Positions 26,400-40,198 of a stretch of 64,000 bases of DNA are shown here, piece by piece; the first letter of the stretch is position 1; every line of letters begins with the position of its first letter. A model generated the notes under the pieces. The model saw only the letters and a program-made list of their open reading frames with translations. It did no database searches and had not been told where the DNA came from. The DNA is from Beta vulgaris subsp. vulgaris. Its lineage: Eukaryota > Streptophyta > Magnoliopsida > Caryophyllales > Amaranthaceae. The stretch is from positions 40,119,678 to 40,183,677 of the forward strand of contig NC_079209.1 of assembly GCF_026745355.1 (NCBI RefSeq), in the 5' to 3' direction. Both the position numbers and the translations under genes were made by a program.

Positions 26400-29300
26400 A
26401 AATTTATGTTTTAATGAAGATAATGACAAACAAAAGCATCCAGCAATGCCTGATTGATAGTGCCACTACACATACCATCCTGAGTAACAAGTCATACTTC
26501 ACTCATTCAAGCCAAGAAAAGGCGACCTCAACACCATTGCAAGCACTGCAAATATGATTGAGGGCTCAGGAAAGGCATGCATAATGTTACCAACAGGAAC
26601 ACACATCACTATGAACAACGCATTATATTAAGGTAAAACTCAAAGAAATCTATTGAGTTTCAAAGATCTGCGCACAAATGGTTACCATGTGGAAACCATT
26701 AACGAAAATGGAAAGGAGTACATGTATCTCACTAAATGTGACGATGGCAAGAAAATAATCCTTGAAAGGATGCGATCATACTCCTTAGGACTGTATTTTA
26801 CTTATATCAGTCCAGTTGAAACAAATTTGGTGTTCCACCATAAGGTAGACAACCAAGCAATATTTGCTCTGTGGCATGATCGTTTGGGTCACCCAGGAAC
26901 AAGTATGATGACGAAAATCGTCCGAAACTCAAATGGGCATCCGTTGAAAAACACACGGGACCCACAATCAAATGAGCACAATTGTAAGGCTTGTTCCCTT
27001 GGCAATTAATCATAAGATCTTCTAAAAATAAACTTGAAGGTGAAAATCTTGCATTCCTAGAAAGAATCCAAAGAGATATTTGCAAGCCAATACACCCATC
27101 ATGTGGACCATTCAGATACTTTCTGGTGTTGATCGACGCATCAACACGTGGGTCTCACGTTAGTCTCCTATCAACAAGGAATGTTGCTTTTGCAAAACTG
27201 CTAGCGCAAATTATGCATTTAAGGGCTCAATTCCCAGACTATCCCATAAAGAAAATCGACTTGATAATGCCGGAGAATTCACATCCCGCACTTTTAAGAC
27301 TATTGTATGTCAATTGGGATAGACGTGAACATCCAGTAGCCCATGTTCACACACAAAACGGCCTAGCGGAAGCATTCATAAAGCGACTACAATTAGTTGC
27401 GAGGCCATTACTCATGAAATCAAAACTCCCATCTTCTACATGGGGACATGCTATACTACATGTTGCGGCTTTACTGCGACTAAGGCCAAGCGCCAAGCAT
27501 GATCTATCCCCACTACAGTTAGTGGTTGGAAAGGAACCAAGCCTTGCTCACCTACAAATTTTTGTACGTTCCCATAGAACCACCACAACGTACTAAGATG
27601 GGCCCACAAAGAAGGTTGAGAATCTATGTTGGATTTGAATCACCGCCCATCATAAGATATCTAGAACCGTCAACTGGTGATCTTTTCACCGCTCGATTCG
27701 CCGATTGTCACTTTGATGAGACAATTTTTCCAACCTTAGGGGGAGATAAAGCAGGCCCATGTTGGAATGAAATATCATGGAATGCCAAAAATTTATCATA
27801 TATTGATCGAAGATCAAATATGTGTGAGCAAGAAGTTCAAAAAATTATACACTTGCAAAACATTAACAATCAATTGCCAGATGCATTCACTGATTCAAAA
27901 GGAGTGATAAAATCACATATACCCGTCGTGAATGCTCCGGCAAGGGTTGAAATCCCAAGAGAAATAACGAAAAATCCACTTGCAAATGAATCTGCAACAC
28001 GCAAAAGGCGTGGAAGACCACTCGGAGCCAAAGATTTGAAACCGAGAAAGCCTAGAAGAATAGAAACAAATAATGAGAAAACTGATGATTCTTCTAAAGT
28101 GGAACAATTTTCAAATGACGAAAACGTCATTAACCCCCAAAATGAACTCAAAGAATCAGATGCTACATCAGAGGGGGAGCGTGAAAATGCTAGCGTCGAC
28201 AATCACGAAATTTCAATAAATTTTGTAAATTCTAGAAAGCAATGGAACAGGGTAAAAACCCCGATTGATGAAATATTTGCATATTCAATAGCCATGGAAA
28301 TCACCACTGATATTGAGAACACCGAACCAAGATCAGTGGATGAATGTCAATGAAGGAGTGATTGGCCTAAATGGAAAGAGGCCATTCAAGTAGAATTGAA
28401 ATCTCTCAAAAAACAAGAAGTGTTCAGCCCTATAGCCCAGACCCCAAAGGGAGTAAAACCCGTTGGTACAAATGGGTGTTCGTGCGAAAACGAAATGAGA
28501 AAAATGAAATCGTACGATACAACGCTAGGCTTGTAACTCAAGGTTTCTCCCAAAGACCTGGAATTGACTATGAGGAAACATACTCATCAGTGGTAGATGC
28601 CACGACCTTAAGATTCCTCATAAGTCTATCTGCATGCAAAGGACTACAAATGCGCCTCATGGATGTCGTGACAGCATATCTATATGGGTCACTTGACACT
28701 GATATCTACATGAGTCTCCCAGAAGGAGTTGAACTACCTGAATCATTGAGGTAAAAACCTCGAAAGCTACATTCCATAAAATTGAAAAAATCACTCTACG
28801 GTTTAAAGCAACCTGGAAGGATGTGGTATAATCGTCTTAGTGAATACCTCATGAATCGAGGCTACAAGAACGACCAAATTTGTCCATGTGTCTTCATCAA
28901 ACAAACCGAAAATGGGTTTGTTATAATTGCAGTATATGTTGATGACTTAAATATCATCGGGACACCCGATGAATTTGAAGAAACCGCTAAATGCACGATG
29001 AAGGAATTTGAGATAAAAGATCTTGGAAAGACCAAATTTTGTCTTGGTTTACAAATTGAACACTTAAAGGATGGGATCCTTGTTCACCAATCCAATTACG
29101 CCGAGAAAGTGCTAAAAAGGTTCTATATGGACAAATCACATCCATTGAGTTCACCTATGGTTGTTCGTCGCTTAAAAATTGATGAAGATCCTTTCCACAC
29201 TAGTGAAGAAGGCAAGGATATACTCGATCCTGAAATATACCTAAGTGCCATTGGAGCCTTAATGTATTTAGCCATCAATACTAGACCAGACATTGCATTC

Positions 29301-29880
29301 TCGGTCAATTTATTAGCTAGATACAGCTCCGAACCTACAAACAGGCACTGGAGTGGAGTGAAACACTTACTCCGCTATATACACGGGACAACGGATATGG
29401 GATTATTCTATCCACGAGACGGAAATCCTACACTTGTAGGATATGCCGACGCAGGTTACTTGTCAGATCCAGTCAAGGCAACATCGCAAACAGGTTATAT
29501 TTTAACCATGAAAATACAACAATCTCTTGGAAGTCAACAAAACAGACTCTTAACACCTACTTCATCAAATCAAGCTAAATTAATCGAACTTTATGAAGGT
29601 GGTAGAGAATGTGTATGGTTGAGATCTTTGACCCATCACATACTCAGGGAAAGTGGTATCAAAGAGACACAAGAAGGTCCAACTATAATCCATGAAGATA
29701 ATACTACTTGCATTGCACAAATTAAAGAAGGTTATATCAAAGGTGACAAAACAAAGCATATCAATCCTAAATTCTTTTCCACCCACGATTTGGAGAAGGA
29801 AGGAACAATCAATGTCACACAAATTCAATCATGTGGCGATTTAGCCGACCTACTCACAAAGGCATTACGAGCAAAATAAT
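26400..29880 (+). pseudogene. Copia B pol (protease, integrase, RT, RNase H; broken)
   Basis: The protease remnant is near 26450 (CLIDSATTHTILSN). The pre-integrase motif ALWHDRLGHPG is at about 26860. A degenerate integrase runs at 26991-27596, where the expected DD..E residues are not all recognisable. RT follows from about 28440, with ARLVTQGFSQRPGIDYEETY, KSLYGLKQPGRMW and YVDD near 28937. RNase H has GYADAGYLSDP near 29440 and ends LLTKALRAK, stop at 29879. Frame breaks fall near 27020, 27590, 28352 and 28754. Confidence 0.88.
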
Positions 29881-30161
29881 TCCAAGAGCTTGTAAACCTA
29901 ACTGGTCTGCGTCGCCTTCGAGATATATATTAAATTGAGGGGGAGCGCTATATGTTCGGTACTCTTTTTCCTTCGTCTAAGTTTTTATCCCATAGGATTG
30001 TTCTTGGCAAGGTTTAACGAGGCAGAAAAACATATAGGCATATCGAAGCCCAATTGTACTCTTTTTCCTTTATATTTATTTTTATCCCATTAGGGTTTTT
30101 CAAATGTAAAGTTTTTAATGAGGCAGTTGTCACCCTGTAATATATGTTTTAAGATCCGTTC

Positions 30162-30170
30162 AAGGGGGAG
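30162..30170 (+). promoter_or_regulatory. Polypurine tract of copia B
   Basis: AAGGGGGAG lies immediately before the TGTTG of the 3' LTR, the position expected for the plus-strand primer. Confidence 0.8.
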
Positions 30171-30364
30171 TGTTGTAATATTCTATGTAAACAGTGAACG
30201 GATAAAAACGACGCTGTATTTTGCCGTCCATGATTAGACACTTCTCTGCAGTTATGCAGTGATATGATGACACTATATATACCACACTTCGCGGGAGAAA
30301 ATGAAGAACACAATAACAAGAGCATACTCTCCAATCTTGCTTAAAATCTCTCTATAATACAACA
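30171..30364 (+). repeat. 3' LTR of copia B
   Basis: 194 bp matching the 5' LTR, apart from the CACCGGGTGAA segment missing here and a few substitutions. TTTAT follows at 30365-30369. Confidence 0.93.
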
Positions 30365-30369
30365 TTTAT

Positions 30370-31163
30370 AAAGATATATTTTCCCATTTTCATCACTTTT
30401 CTGGTTTTCTTTCTCCTCAAGTTATTCAAATGAAATGTTTGTTTAGTCTAGGCCAACTGTTGTCCATAATGATATTGATTGAAGTTCATTTAAAGTGATC
30501 ATATGTTCAATCCAATTCATATTCAAGACCAAATATTATATCCTATCAAATATGTATGAACATTTTTCTCTCTTATTTTTGGTTTCTCTATCCTTTTTTT
30601 GTTCCATACTTTCTTTTCTCTGTCATGATCTGTGTCGTTTCTGAATATAAAAGTCTAGTGTTCATTGTATGTCAATCAATGTTTATATGTAAAGGTTATA
30701 TGCTCTCAAAATATTCAACGTTATGTTCAAAGTGATGTTTAATCTATTATATCACGTGTTACAAGTATATTCTCACATGTTCAATAGTGTTTATTTAGAT
30801 TGTATTCATAGTACTTAGTATCACCGTTATTAAAGAACCGCCTACTTTTTGCGCGCGAACCTAGCCAAAATTCATTTGCAGCTGCCTTCGATAGTCCTCT
30901 GAATTCGCCAGCCAATTTTGTCGACAATATGCTCCTCTTTGCCAGCCAATTTTGTCCCTACTCCAAACAACTTTGTTTGGTCACCACCATCACGTACGCC
31001 ACTGCCTTTCACCATCACGTCGTGTCATCGCCAACCGAATGTTGTCTCGGTAATTGTTAATTCATCGCAAACTCTTACTTGTTTGTTAGGGCTATGGAAT
31101 TGCCATATCTCTTTTATTGGAACCTCTTGTTTGTTCTTACATAGTCATTGTAATTGAACATCA
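30370..31163. other. Intergenic, no gene seen
   Basis: AT-rich. The repeated phrase GCCAGCCAATTTTGTC occurs near 30908 and 30942. No convincing coding frame. Confidence 0.5.
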
Positions 31164-31172
31164 TTGCCGTTA

Positions 31173-32429
31173 TGATTTTTTCACCAAGAACCCTGGTAAA
31201 ATTCGATAATTTATCATATACCCTCATTATTTCATAATTTCATTATATACCTCTGACTTTTAGGAAAATGTACATAACACCCTTAATAATTAATGGAAGT
31301 TAACTCTGTTAATCATTAAGGTTAATTATGTCAATTATCTCTTTAACTCTATAATTTATCTTAACTAATTAATCTGAATTAATTATTTAAAAAACATATT
31401 TTATAGTTTATTTTTCTCCATCCACCCAAACCACCACCACTACCAAACCACTTTCTCCATCCTCCCCAACCCCACTAACCGAGAACCATCCCCACTCCAC
31501 CCCACTAGAAACCACCCCTTCCCAACCGCCCTGAAAATACAAAGAGAAGAGTACCCTCCACCCAGACCACCACCAACACCGCACCATCCACACCCTCCCC
31601 CAATCATGAAACTTCCTCTTTTCTTTACCGGCCACTAAATCCGACCCTCCATCACCCACTCTCCCAATCTCGAAACCCCCCATTTATATCTCGACCACCA
31701 ATCCTGAAATGCGGCATTGTAATTATCTGATATGAATATGATTCCACACTTTAATAAAGTTACTCGAATAACACTCGAACAAAAGGATAGTACTATTTGA
31801 TTGATCATTCCTGAACTCTCAAATAGGATTTTGATTCAATTAAGTCACTTCTGGCTTAATTAATCAAGCACTAAAATTAATTCACTCCTAAATCAAATTC
31901 AATGGTTCATAAACACATTCAAACCACTCCTGAAATTAAGTTGTTTAAACACTAATTAATAAACACTCCTGAATATCAATTAATGGTTTGTAAGCAATTA
32001 ACTCACGAAAATTTCATAAACTCTTAATCTGTATTGTTAATGGAACTAAAAATTAAAACTCCTAAATTACATAGAATTATAACAGATTTAGAATACTACA
32101 TAATTAACACTTTCATACGCATCATTATCACACGACCGAGCTGCAGAGGAGAAACATACAATTAAAGAAGAAAATGGTGTCGGTGGTGCAGGTGTAGAGG
32201 GGTGAGAGGGGTTGTTGGAGGGGGAGGGTTGGCTAGCACACCACCGACCTTCACGATTTCCACCACGACTAACCTTCGCTAAATCTCCACAATGTTCTGC
32301 TATTAGATGTTTTGCCATTCACTGCCGTGAAATGGTGAACATTTTAGGAAACTAAGGGGTACATGTTTGAAATAATGAGGGTATATGGTGAATCATCGAA
32401 CTTGTCAGGGGTATATGATAAAAAAATTA
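31173..32429. mobile_element. Non-autonomous MULE-like element
   Basis: Near-identical 9-bp target copies TTGCCGTTA (31164-31172) and TTGTCGTTA (32430-32438). The terminal regions are inverted repeats sharing TTTATCATATACC and ATACCCTCATTATTTC. The interior has a CCACCA-rich stretch (31420-31690) and no transposase. Confidence 0.7.
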
Positions 32430-32438
32430 TTGTCGTTA

Positions 32439-34901
32439 TTGCTGTGAAACAATTGAAGCTGCAATTGGGACTTAATTCAGGTATGTTTGTCTTCTCTAAC
32501 ATTTATAGTTTCTTAAATTTGTTAACATCCATGAATTAAGAGTAAGGAAGAGCATGTATAGATAGGTGGATGAAATTTTAGGCTTTGAATGTCGTAAATT
32601 GGTTATGTTTTACCAATTTATCTAGAATTATAAAAGTGATATCTGCCCAATCTTCTCAATGTACTACATTTCTCTCTACATTCTTGTATTGTTGGTTCAT
32701 TGAATCACATAGATAAGATTAATATTTTTAGGGGCAGACAACCTTTTTACCTTCACAAACTGTTTTATCTCTTTAGTTCCAAGAACAGTTTCTCGATGCA
32801 GCATTATTGCAGCAGCAGCTGAATTTTTCATGTGAAGAGTGTTTCTGCAGTTTGGGCATCTGGAAATGAATTCACTTGAACTATAGTGTGTGTCAATTAA
32901 CTGACCTTTTCATTATTTTTTTTGTTTCCATTCTTCGGTGTGTTTTTTGCAGTTAGTATAGAGTTTCTATTCAAATTATTGATTATTTGATTGACAATAG
33001 CATAAAATAGATTTACCCCTTGAGTAATCATTGTCGTTGATACAATGTTAACATTTGGCCTGCTTTACTATGCTCAATGCTCCCAACCAAGAAGTTATCA
33101 ATACAATGGGACAACTAACTGTATAATTTCATGAACAATTGCATTGACCTCTTCAATTTACTTGTTTATTTATATAAGTTGTTTTCTTCGATTAGATTAA
33201 GAAGGTTGTTTTCGAGGTCAATGATCAGTTTAGTTTGTTATGTGGTAAGATAATATACTTCAAATTAATGTCATGTTTTTCACCTATTTACTTAATTTTC
33301 TGATTTTCGTCCACATACACACAAGTTTGATGATTGTCAACTTGATGCTTTTCTCTCATGATGTGAAGAAAAATACTCATTTTTTTTTTTACATTTTAAC
33401 CATATATATTATACCATTGAATGCTTTACATGGTAAGAAACCACTTTTTTGGCAAAAACTCTTTCTTAAATAAATTCATACAGGTTTATATAACCTATGC
33501 CCCATTCTTTTTAAGAAACACCCCCTTGTTAGATGTGAAGATATATCATTTTAAGTCCGAGAGAGACCTAAAATTACAGCATGCCTTCAGATACACATTA
33601 TTAAATTATGCAATTTATATGTTAATTAACTTCATTAATTATTTGGGGTTGAGTAAGAACCCTTGTTTTCAATGAAATTACACCAATTATTTAGGCAAAC
33701 TGAAACTCTTTATTGAATTCCGTTTGACAACTAGTTTAGTGTGAATTATCGAAAAAATCCTTAAGAACGATTTTGAGGATGTAATTTTTTTTGGTTTGGA
33801 TGGAATTTAGCTACTTTATATTGATATTAATTAGGTGTAACCATTGCATGTTAAGAAAACAAGTGAAAGTGGTGTTCTTTGCCTATACTAGAAACTAGTT
33901 AAGTGTGTTTAATCGATTTTTCGTAAGAATTTGTGTGTACTTGTATTTTGGATGGTGTTGGCTTGATTGGGAAGTAGATTAGATGGTGATTAAGAGATTG
34001 TATATATATGTGTTAATGTTTAAAAAGTTTCTTGTTTAGTAGATTAATTCTTACACTAAATTGGTGACGAAAATAACTTTTGTTCTATGATTCCAATAAG
34101 AAAATGCCTATTGAATTGTGGGGGAAATGCTTTGAAATTTTTACAAGGAAAATATTGAGATAACGTATTTCATTAGTGGATATTGTTAAAAGTTGTTTCC
34201 TCATTCCTTAACACACCAAATGCGGGCAAAAACACTTAAAAACCACGTTTTAAGGACGAACTATGCTTGATTTTCTAGAAAGTTTTCAAAGGAAGAGTTT
34301 CTCTAAGTAATTAGAAATTTACGTTAGGTTGGAGACTTAATAACATATATTGTCAACGGTTAATATCAAGATAAGAGATGTGTTAAACTTGTGTTCATAC
34401 TAAGAGATGTTTGCAAATGAACATTTTTGATGGCTTGATATTTGTAAAATTATGTTAGTACGTTTTGACAAAACATTGTTTGTATAAGAAACGTTGGAGT
34501 GTAACTCCTTATTTTCAGCCACCATAAGTAGTTTTGGGTTAATTTGTGTTCCCGCATAAGCTGATTTTGTTTTGTGAACCTGTCCTAGTGGGGGCAGACT
34601 TTTGTGCAGGATTTAACAAGTTAAGGTAGGCAGCTGGAAAGCTCTAGAATTATGTTTTGTCTGCATCCATAGCGAGCCAGAGCTTGAACATGATCATCTT
34701 CTGCTACTAAATGACTTTTGTGAAAGATACTTGGATGTATATTTGTGCTATTTTACTCTGATTCTATAATAACTAAACTGTATTTTGTAAGATTTATGGT
34801 TTTCAAACTCTGTAAATAGAGCCAACTCATCCATATTAATGGGTTGACTCCATCAGGTGACAACCTCCGTATCGTTTTTCTCTTAATTTGCTTCCGCTAA
34901 T
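32439..34901. other. Intergenic, no gene recognised
   Basis: About 2.5 kb of AT-rich sequence without a credible exon, TIR pair or LTR pair. A diverged old element or intronic sequence of a lost gene would look the same. Confidence 0.5.
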
Positions 34902-35480
34902 CACTAGTGAAAAAAACCCCACCTGATGCGGTCACAAACTGGCCTTTCAGATGCGGTTTTGTTCTGCATCAGGTGGAGGCGCAGCAGGTGACTAATCATT
35001 TTTGATGCGGTCCAAAACCGCATCAAAAAATGATAATCTGATGCGGTTCAGAGGGAAAACCGCATCAGATTAGGTGATAATCTGATGCGGTTTTCCCTCT
35101 GAACCGCATCAGATTGTAGTGTTTATGTCCAAAAAAAAGTGGCAGACCTGCACTCCAGGTCTCCAACGCCACTTTCACACCAGAACTCCAATTGATTTGA
35201 GTATCAAAAACAATAACAATAATAATAGCCTAAAAATATATTTGAGTACCAAAAAACCATATACATACCTATATACAAATAACAATACATATATATAAGT
35301 GAAAAATACATACACAATATTCCAATTGAACAATGAAAAAATACATATATATACCTGAAAAAATACATACACAATTTCAATTGAACAATGAAAAAAACAA
35401 ACTAAAAACAAAATGAAAAGTAACGAAAATTACAGAAATTAGAGAACCAAAAGTAAAAATAACGAAAAAGAGAAAAAAAG

Positions 35481-35518
<38 letters not shown>

Positions 35519-38500
35519 CATAATCAGATCCAAAAAAAAAAGAGAAAATTAAGAGAAAATTAAGAGCCAAAAAACGAAAAAGAGAAAAATTGAGACCTAA
35601 AAAAACTAAATCAGATAAAAAAAAACGAAAAAATTAAGAGAAAAAAAAAAAATCAGATAAAAAAAAATGAAAAAAATAAGAGCATGAAACCAAAAAAAAT
35701 CGAAACAAAAATTGAAATAGCCTTCCTGAATAAGTGGAATATTAGAATTAATAAACATTCTTAAGGTTATAAAAAAAAACACACAATAGCAAGTAATAGG
35801 GTTAAGATTTGTTTCATATTATTAATTTCAAGAATACTTTGCTAAATAAATTATTTATAGAATTCACGAATAACGGGTTAGTAAGAAATGATTTTTAAAT
35901 AAAATAAAAGAGATGGATCCAAGATGAAGAAAGGAATTGGGTATGAATATGGACTTATTGGGAGTTTAAGTTAAATTTTCAAGTGAATACCTTAGCCTTA
36001 AGTGGGTCAATCAAGGTAAAACATAAAAAGGGGACTGTTCAGAAAATGCTGAACACACCTTTATGGGAACCAGAGTTTTAGACCTTGTAAATTCTGCCAA
36101 AGGGTAAAAAATTACATGGGAGTGTCCTAAATACATTGGGAACTTAGGGTAAAGATTTCGTTCATTTAGAGAGAGAACCAGAGAAACCAGAAGTTTCTTT
36201 CCTCTCCTCTTACCCGCCAGTTACTCTGTTTAGGAACCAGCTTTGGTTCTTCTTCTTCCTCTCCTAAATTACTACATAAAAACTCTTCAAAAATTACATG
36301 CAAGTTGATATCTAGCTATTTCAGTGGATAATAGGTTTTTGGAAGAAAAGTTTTCAAGCCAAAGGTCCAAGGAGATTAATCAAAGTCAAGGAAAGAAGAA
36401 GGTAGGTGAGGTAAGTAATGTATGGTTGAAAGATTGATTCTTTGGGTCGAATTTTGAGAGTATTTGTAAGATTATTGATGATATGTCATTTTGGATATAG
36501 GTACTAATAAGTTCAGTAGAGAATCAAGATTTCAAGGAGGTTTAGAAGTGAAAAACCTAGCAAGCAAGCAAGGTACACAAGCATTACACTAAAACACTAA
36601 ATTTTGGTTAAGAAAATTTTGTAAATTGGTTATATGTGATTATAGCTACGAAATTGTTGTGTGCATGTGATTTTATGATGAATATTATTTTATAAATGCT
36701 GTTTTTGATGACTAATCAAATGCATGTGAAGTTTCCCACTAGATTCATGTTTAGTTTGTCACAAAAACATGATTTTTGAACATTATAACTCATGAATGTG
36801 TATCTAATTGTTTTGTATGAGATTTCTAATTAAAGTATTTATAAGATGGAGTAGTTAAGTCATAGTTAATCTTAAGAATTAATGGATACACGTGTCTAAA
36901 TTTATAAAATTAGTACCGTAATCGTTACTAAACTTTTGATGTTAAAATTTGATTCAAGTGCTAAGAACTTATTTAAAATTTTTTTTGTAATATAACTAAA
37001 GGGGGCAGTAGCTTGGTATCATAATATGAGAGTCAAATTATGGAATTTTGGTGATTAAGCAAATTTAACGATTAATCTGCATTTCTAATGGAAAAGAACA
37101 AAAATGGATTATTTCGATTTCAAGGTTTATTTATTTATGTAAGAATAATTTAAGTAATATTTGACCTAATATAAGAGGTACTCCTTGAGGAATAGATTGA
37201 ATATTTAATTTAACTATACTTTACGAATTCATAATTTCATAAAAAAAACTTGTATAGATTTATTAAGAAAAAGAATTCTTGATGATTAATACTCGACCTT
37301 CAATTACTTAAATACTTTCTTTAAAAATATTAGTATACAAGTAAGTGTCCATAGTGATTTTGAAGAAAGAACTATTTGATTTTCTTATTCCTTCTCTAGT
37401 ATATAACGTTACTTTAAAACTTTAAATCAAATAAACCGATATGATAAAAATTCTTTTATTCTCTTAGTGGGAACTTCACATGATGGGATTAGTTCTTAGT
37501 AAATTTTGGTTGAAAAATAATTTTCCTCAATACTTCAAATAAGATTATTTTTCGTACTTTATTCTTGTAAGAATGATGATTTTTCACTTGTGAATATTGA
37601 AACGATTGGGGAAAGAAGCTGTTTAGCAGTGATGTTGAATATGTGAATGATAAGGAGTATGATAAGGATTGAATGAGTATTGGGACATGTCTGGAAGTTT
37701 GCAAGCAGAAATGATAGGAAGGGAGACGTCCCTCATCAGTTATATACAGTTAATCTCTCTAATCAGGTTTCTTTCCCAAATCGAAAGTATGCGGGTTTAA
37801 TGTGGATCATAAAACTATTTATATTATTCCAACTGTTTTGTATATTGGTAAGATAAGTGAATAAAATTTGAACTGTTGGTAAGATCTTCGGAATGGTAAC
37901 AAGAAACATTTTCTTTTGCTTTAATTAGAAGACACGTTTATTATGTCATATTTCTTTTGTGATAAGTGGAGCTTGTGTACCAGCCTTGCTGATTGAGTAT
38001 ATTGGAATGTTTTGTAATGGTTGGGGGACAGGGTCCCCTAATTTGCAGGAATAAGGAGAAAAGGTGTGAAGGATTACCTACTTGGGTATGCATGTGATTC
38101 AAATAGTTAAAATGGAGCATGGAAGCTGGGTTTTGAGTTATTCTGTTAATTATAATAGTTTGCTTATTTTGGGTTATGTAAATTCTTAAATTGGATTTAG
38201 TTATCGCTCAGATTAAGATGTAATAGTTGGTAGTTATATTTTATTTGCTAATTATCAAGTAGGTTAATTATGATATCGTTTGGCTACCCCTTGTAATTAG
38301 GAGGTAGTTCAGTAACACCCCTCTGATTAGATGTTTAATTCATGAATGACTGAAAGTTTATGAGTGGAATCATGAATGGATTAAGCAACTAATGGAGTGG
38401 GCTGTTACAAAAATGGCAGCCCAAAAAATCCAAATAAAAATCTACATCCGAAATCAGATCCAAAAACTAAATCCTAAAATAAAACAAAAAAATCTGGTAA

Positions 38501-39165
38501 GAAAAACAAAAACACGAAGCACTATGGTAAAAAAAACGAAAAAATTACGCTCTATGCGTTCTCCGATTCTTCGTAAATCCGTTTCTGTTCTTCGATTCTT
38601 CGTCAATTGATTTCGTTCTTCATTTCTTCGTTACACTCTTCGTTTCTTCATCCCCATTTTCGCTCATCGTTCTTCATTTTCTGATTTCTCTTCATTCATC
38701 TTTGTTTCGTGGAGTAGAGAGGAGAGAGAGGGGAAAGGTGATACTGATGACAGCGTGTGTGAGGGAGGAGTAGAGAGGAGAGAGAGAGGGAAGAGGAGGG
38801 AGATTAGGGTTTGATAGAGAGAGAGAGGGTCTGGAGGAGGAGAGAGAATGGGTCTGGTTAGGAGTGAGGAGGGATTTAGTATTAGGAGGGTCGTAGTTCA
38901 ACCTGCTGGGCCATTTCTATTCTCTTTTCTTGCTGGGCCATTTCGTGCGTGGGCCGTAGTTTAACGTGCTAGGACGAGCGAAAAAATTACAATAATTTGA
39001 TGTGTTCCGTTGAACCACATCAGATTAAAAAAACTGAGGTAGTTTTTTAATCTGATGCAGTTTTTTGAGGACCGCATCAGATTTTTTTGGCCAAATTTTC
39101 CTCTCATTTTTTGTTTTATTTTCGGATGCGGTTTTACAAAAACCGCATCTGAAAACTTAGGTTAG
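34902..39165. mobile_element. Truncated CACTA-like element interrupted by a gypsy LTR
   Basis: It begins CACTAGTGAAAAAAACCCC at 34902 and carries many GATGCGGTTTT/AAAACCGCATC subterminal repeats at 34925-35115 and again at 39000-39160. Between them lie A-rich, then TC- and GA-rich stretches without a coding frame, plus a TA run at 35484-35514. A matching CACTAGTG 3' end was not found, so the right terminus is lost. The LTR at 35713-38409 sits inside it. The 3' half recurs at 50058-50815. Confidence 0.55.
35713..38409 (+). repeat. Gypsy LTR, solo configuration (TSD AAAAT both sides)
   Basis: 2697 bp from TGAAATAGCC to GGGCTGTTACA. AAAAT precedes it at 35708-35712 and follows it at 38410-38414, as for a solo LTR. 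No primer site or gag follows; instead the target sequence resumes. It matches the LTR at 47301-50057 almost base for base except for many 1-10 base indels. Confidence 0.88.
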
Positions 39166-39671
39166 TTTTATGATGAGATAAGACGAAGGGATGTTATAGT
39201 TTAAAATTGTGAAACTTAATTAACTTTTTAGAGGTCTCCATATTCTTTTTGGACGCTTGCTTTAAGTCTAATTTCTTTTTCAACATAATTATTCCAGAGA
39301 AATAACTTTAGAAAAAAGAAGTTAAGTGCGTGGAAGAGAGAGAAAGTACAAAGAAGTTGGAGAGTTTTGAAGAAAGAGAAAGTAAAATCTTTTTTGGAGT
39401 TTGGAGGAGAGAGTATGGTGTATTTAATCTTTTTCTTAAAAAAAGTAGTCGTCAAATCAGTTTTTGAATTTAAATTTATCTGTGTTCATTAGATTTGGCA
39501 TAATCTTCATTCCGTGCCATTTGAATTTCAATTTGTCCATGCTCATTGTATCGCTTAATCTTCATCCAGTGTTATTTCATTAATTTGGATTGCATTTGCT
39601 GTTTTAAAGGCTGCATTTTATGGCGTGTGCACGATCCTCTCTGTAGGTATAGTCTACTAATTGGTAGAAAG

Positions 39672-39881
39672 ACAACCAAACTTGGTTTAGCTCACTTATT
39701 GAAGGTTCCACCTCATGACCTCAATGTCAGGGGTTCAAATCCCACCAAGTGTGCATACTTGGAAGAGAATTCCCCTTACAATTTCCCATTTCCTCCTCCT
39801 TCCAAGTGCTTAGGCATCTAGGGTGGGCCATATGCGAGGGCAACCTAAAGTTTGTTATTCATATTACCAATATAAAAAAAT
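39672..39881 (+). mobile_element. tRNA-derived SINE-like unit (copy 1)
   Basis: GGTTTAGCTCACTTATTG (box A-like, about 39684) and GGGGTTCAAATCCC (box B, about 39730) are spaced as in a tRNA-derived pol III promoter. The unit ends in an A-rich tail near 39875. Target duplications were not resolved. Confidence 0.6.
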
Positions 39882-39926
39882 CAGTATAAAGAGGATCGTG
39901 CGATGGATCAAAACGTAATCAAATGA

Positions 39927-40156
39927 CTTCCTCCACTTTTTAAATATCCATTGAATTACTTTGTACTTTGATATCTTTAATTTCGAGTAAGTAAAAAACT
40001 ATAAACAGTTGATATTATGAAAGTATACATTAAGATGAATCAAATAAGATTCACATGATCATATTTTTTATCCATTTGTGAGATAATATGAGATAAAATT
40101 GGTAGATTAATAACGGTTACTACGCAAATGTTGCATCCACTAAAGAATGGAGGAAG
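39927..40156. mobile_element. Stowaway-like MITE (copy 1)
   Basis: Inverted ends CTTCCTCCACTTTTTAAA and (RC) CTTCCTCCATTCTTTAGT. TA is on the right; the left TA is changed to GA. Its duplicate is at 51577-51807. Confidence 0.75.
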
Positions 40157-40198
40157 TACAATTTATTCTTGTGAGCTGTTGAGCACCATCCTATTTAT

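Larger units (their letters stand above)
22519..30364 (+). mobile_element. Ty1/copia retrotransposon B, decayed, with TSD TTTAT
   Basis: LTRs at 22519-22733 and 30171-30364 begin TGTTGTAATATTCTATG and end TACAACA. The 5-bp duplication TTTAT is at 22514-22518 and 30365-30369. TGTTATCAGCACGA follows the left LTR as the primer site, and AAGGGGGAG precedes the right LTR. Order gag, protease, integrase, RT, RNase H on the plus strand. The coding region carries stops and frameshifts, so it is not autonomous. A hAT-like element (24400-25027) and about 1.9 kb of unexplained sequence lie between the primer site and gag. Confidence 0.93.

Noticed and set aside
35121..35121. TTGTAGTG as the right end of a 220-bp CACTA MITE starting at 34902
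   Set aside because: The flanking bases do not match (AAT before, TTT after) and the two ends agree poorly, so I left the element as truncated further right.
39684..39760. Possible tRNA gene
   Set aside because: Box A- and B-like motifs are present, but the acceptor and anticodon stems do not close and an A-rich tail follows. It reads as a tRNA-derived SINE.
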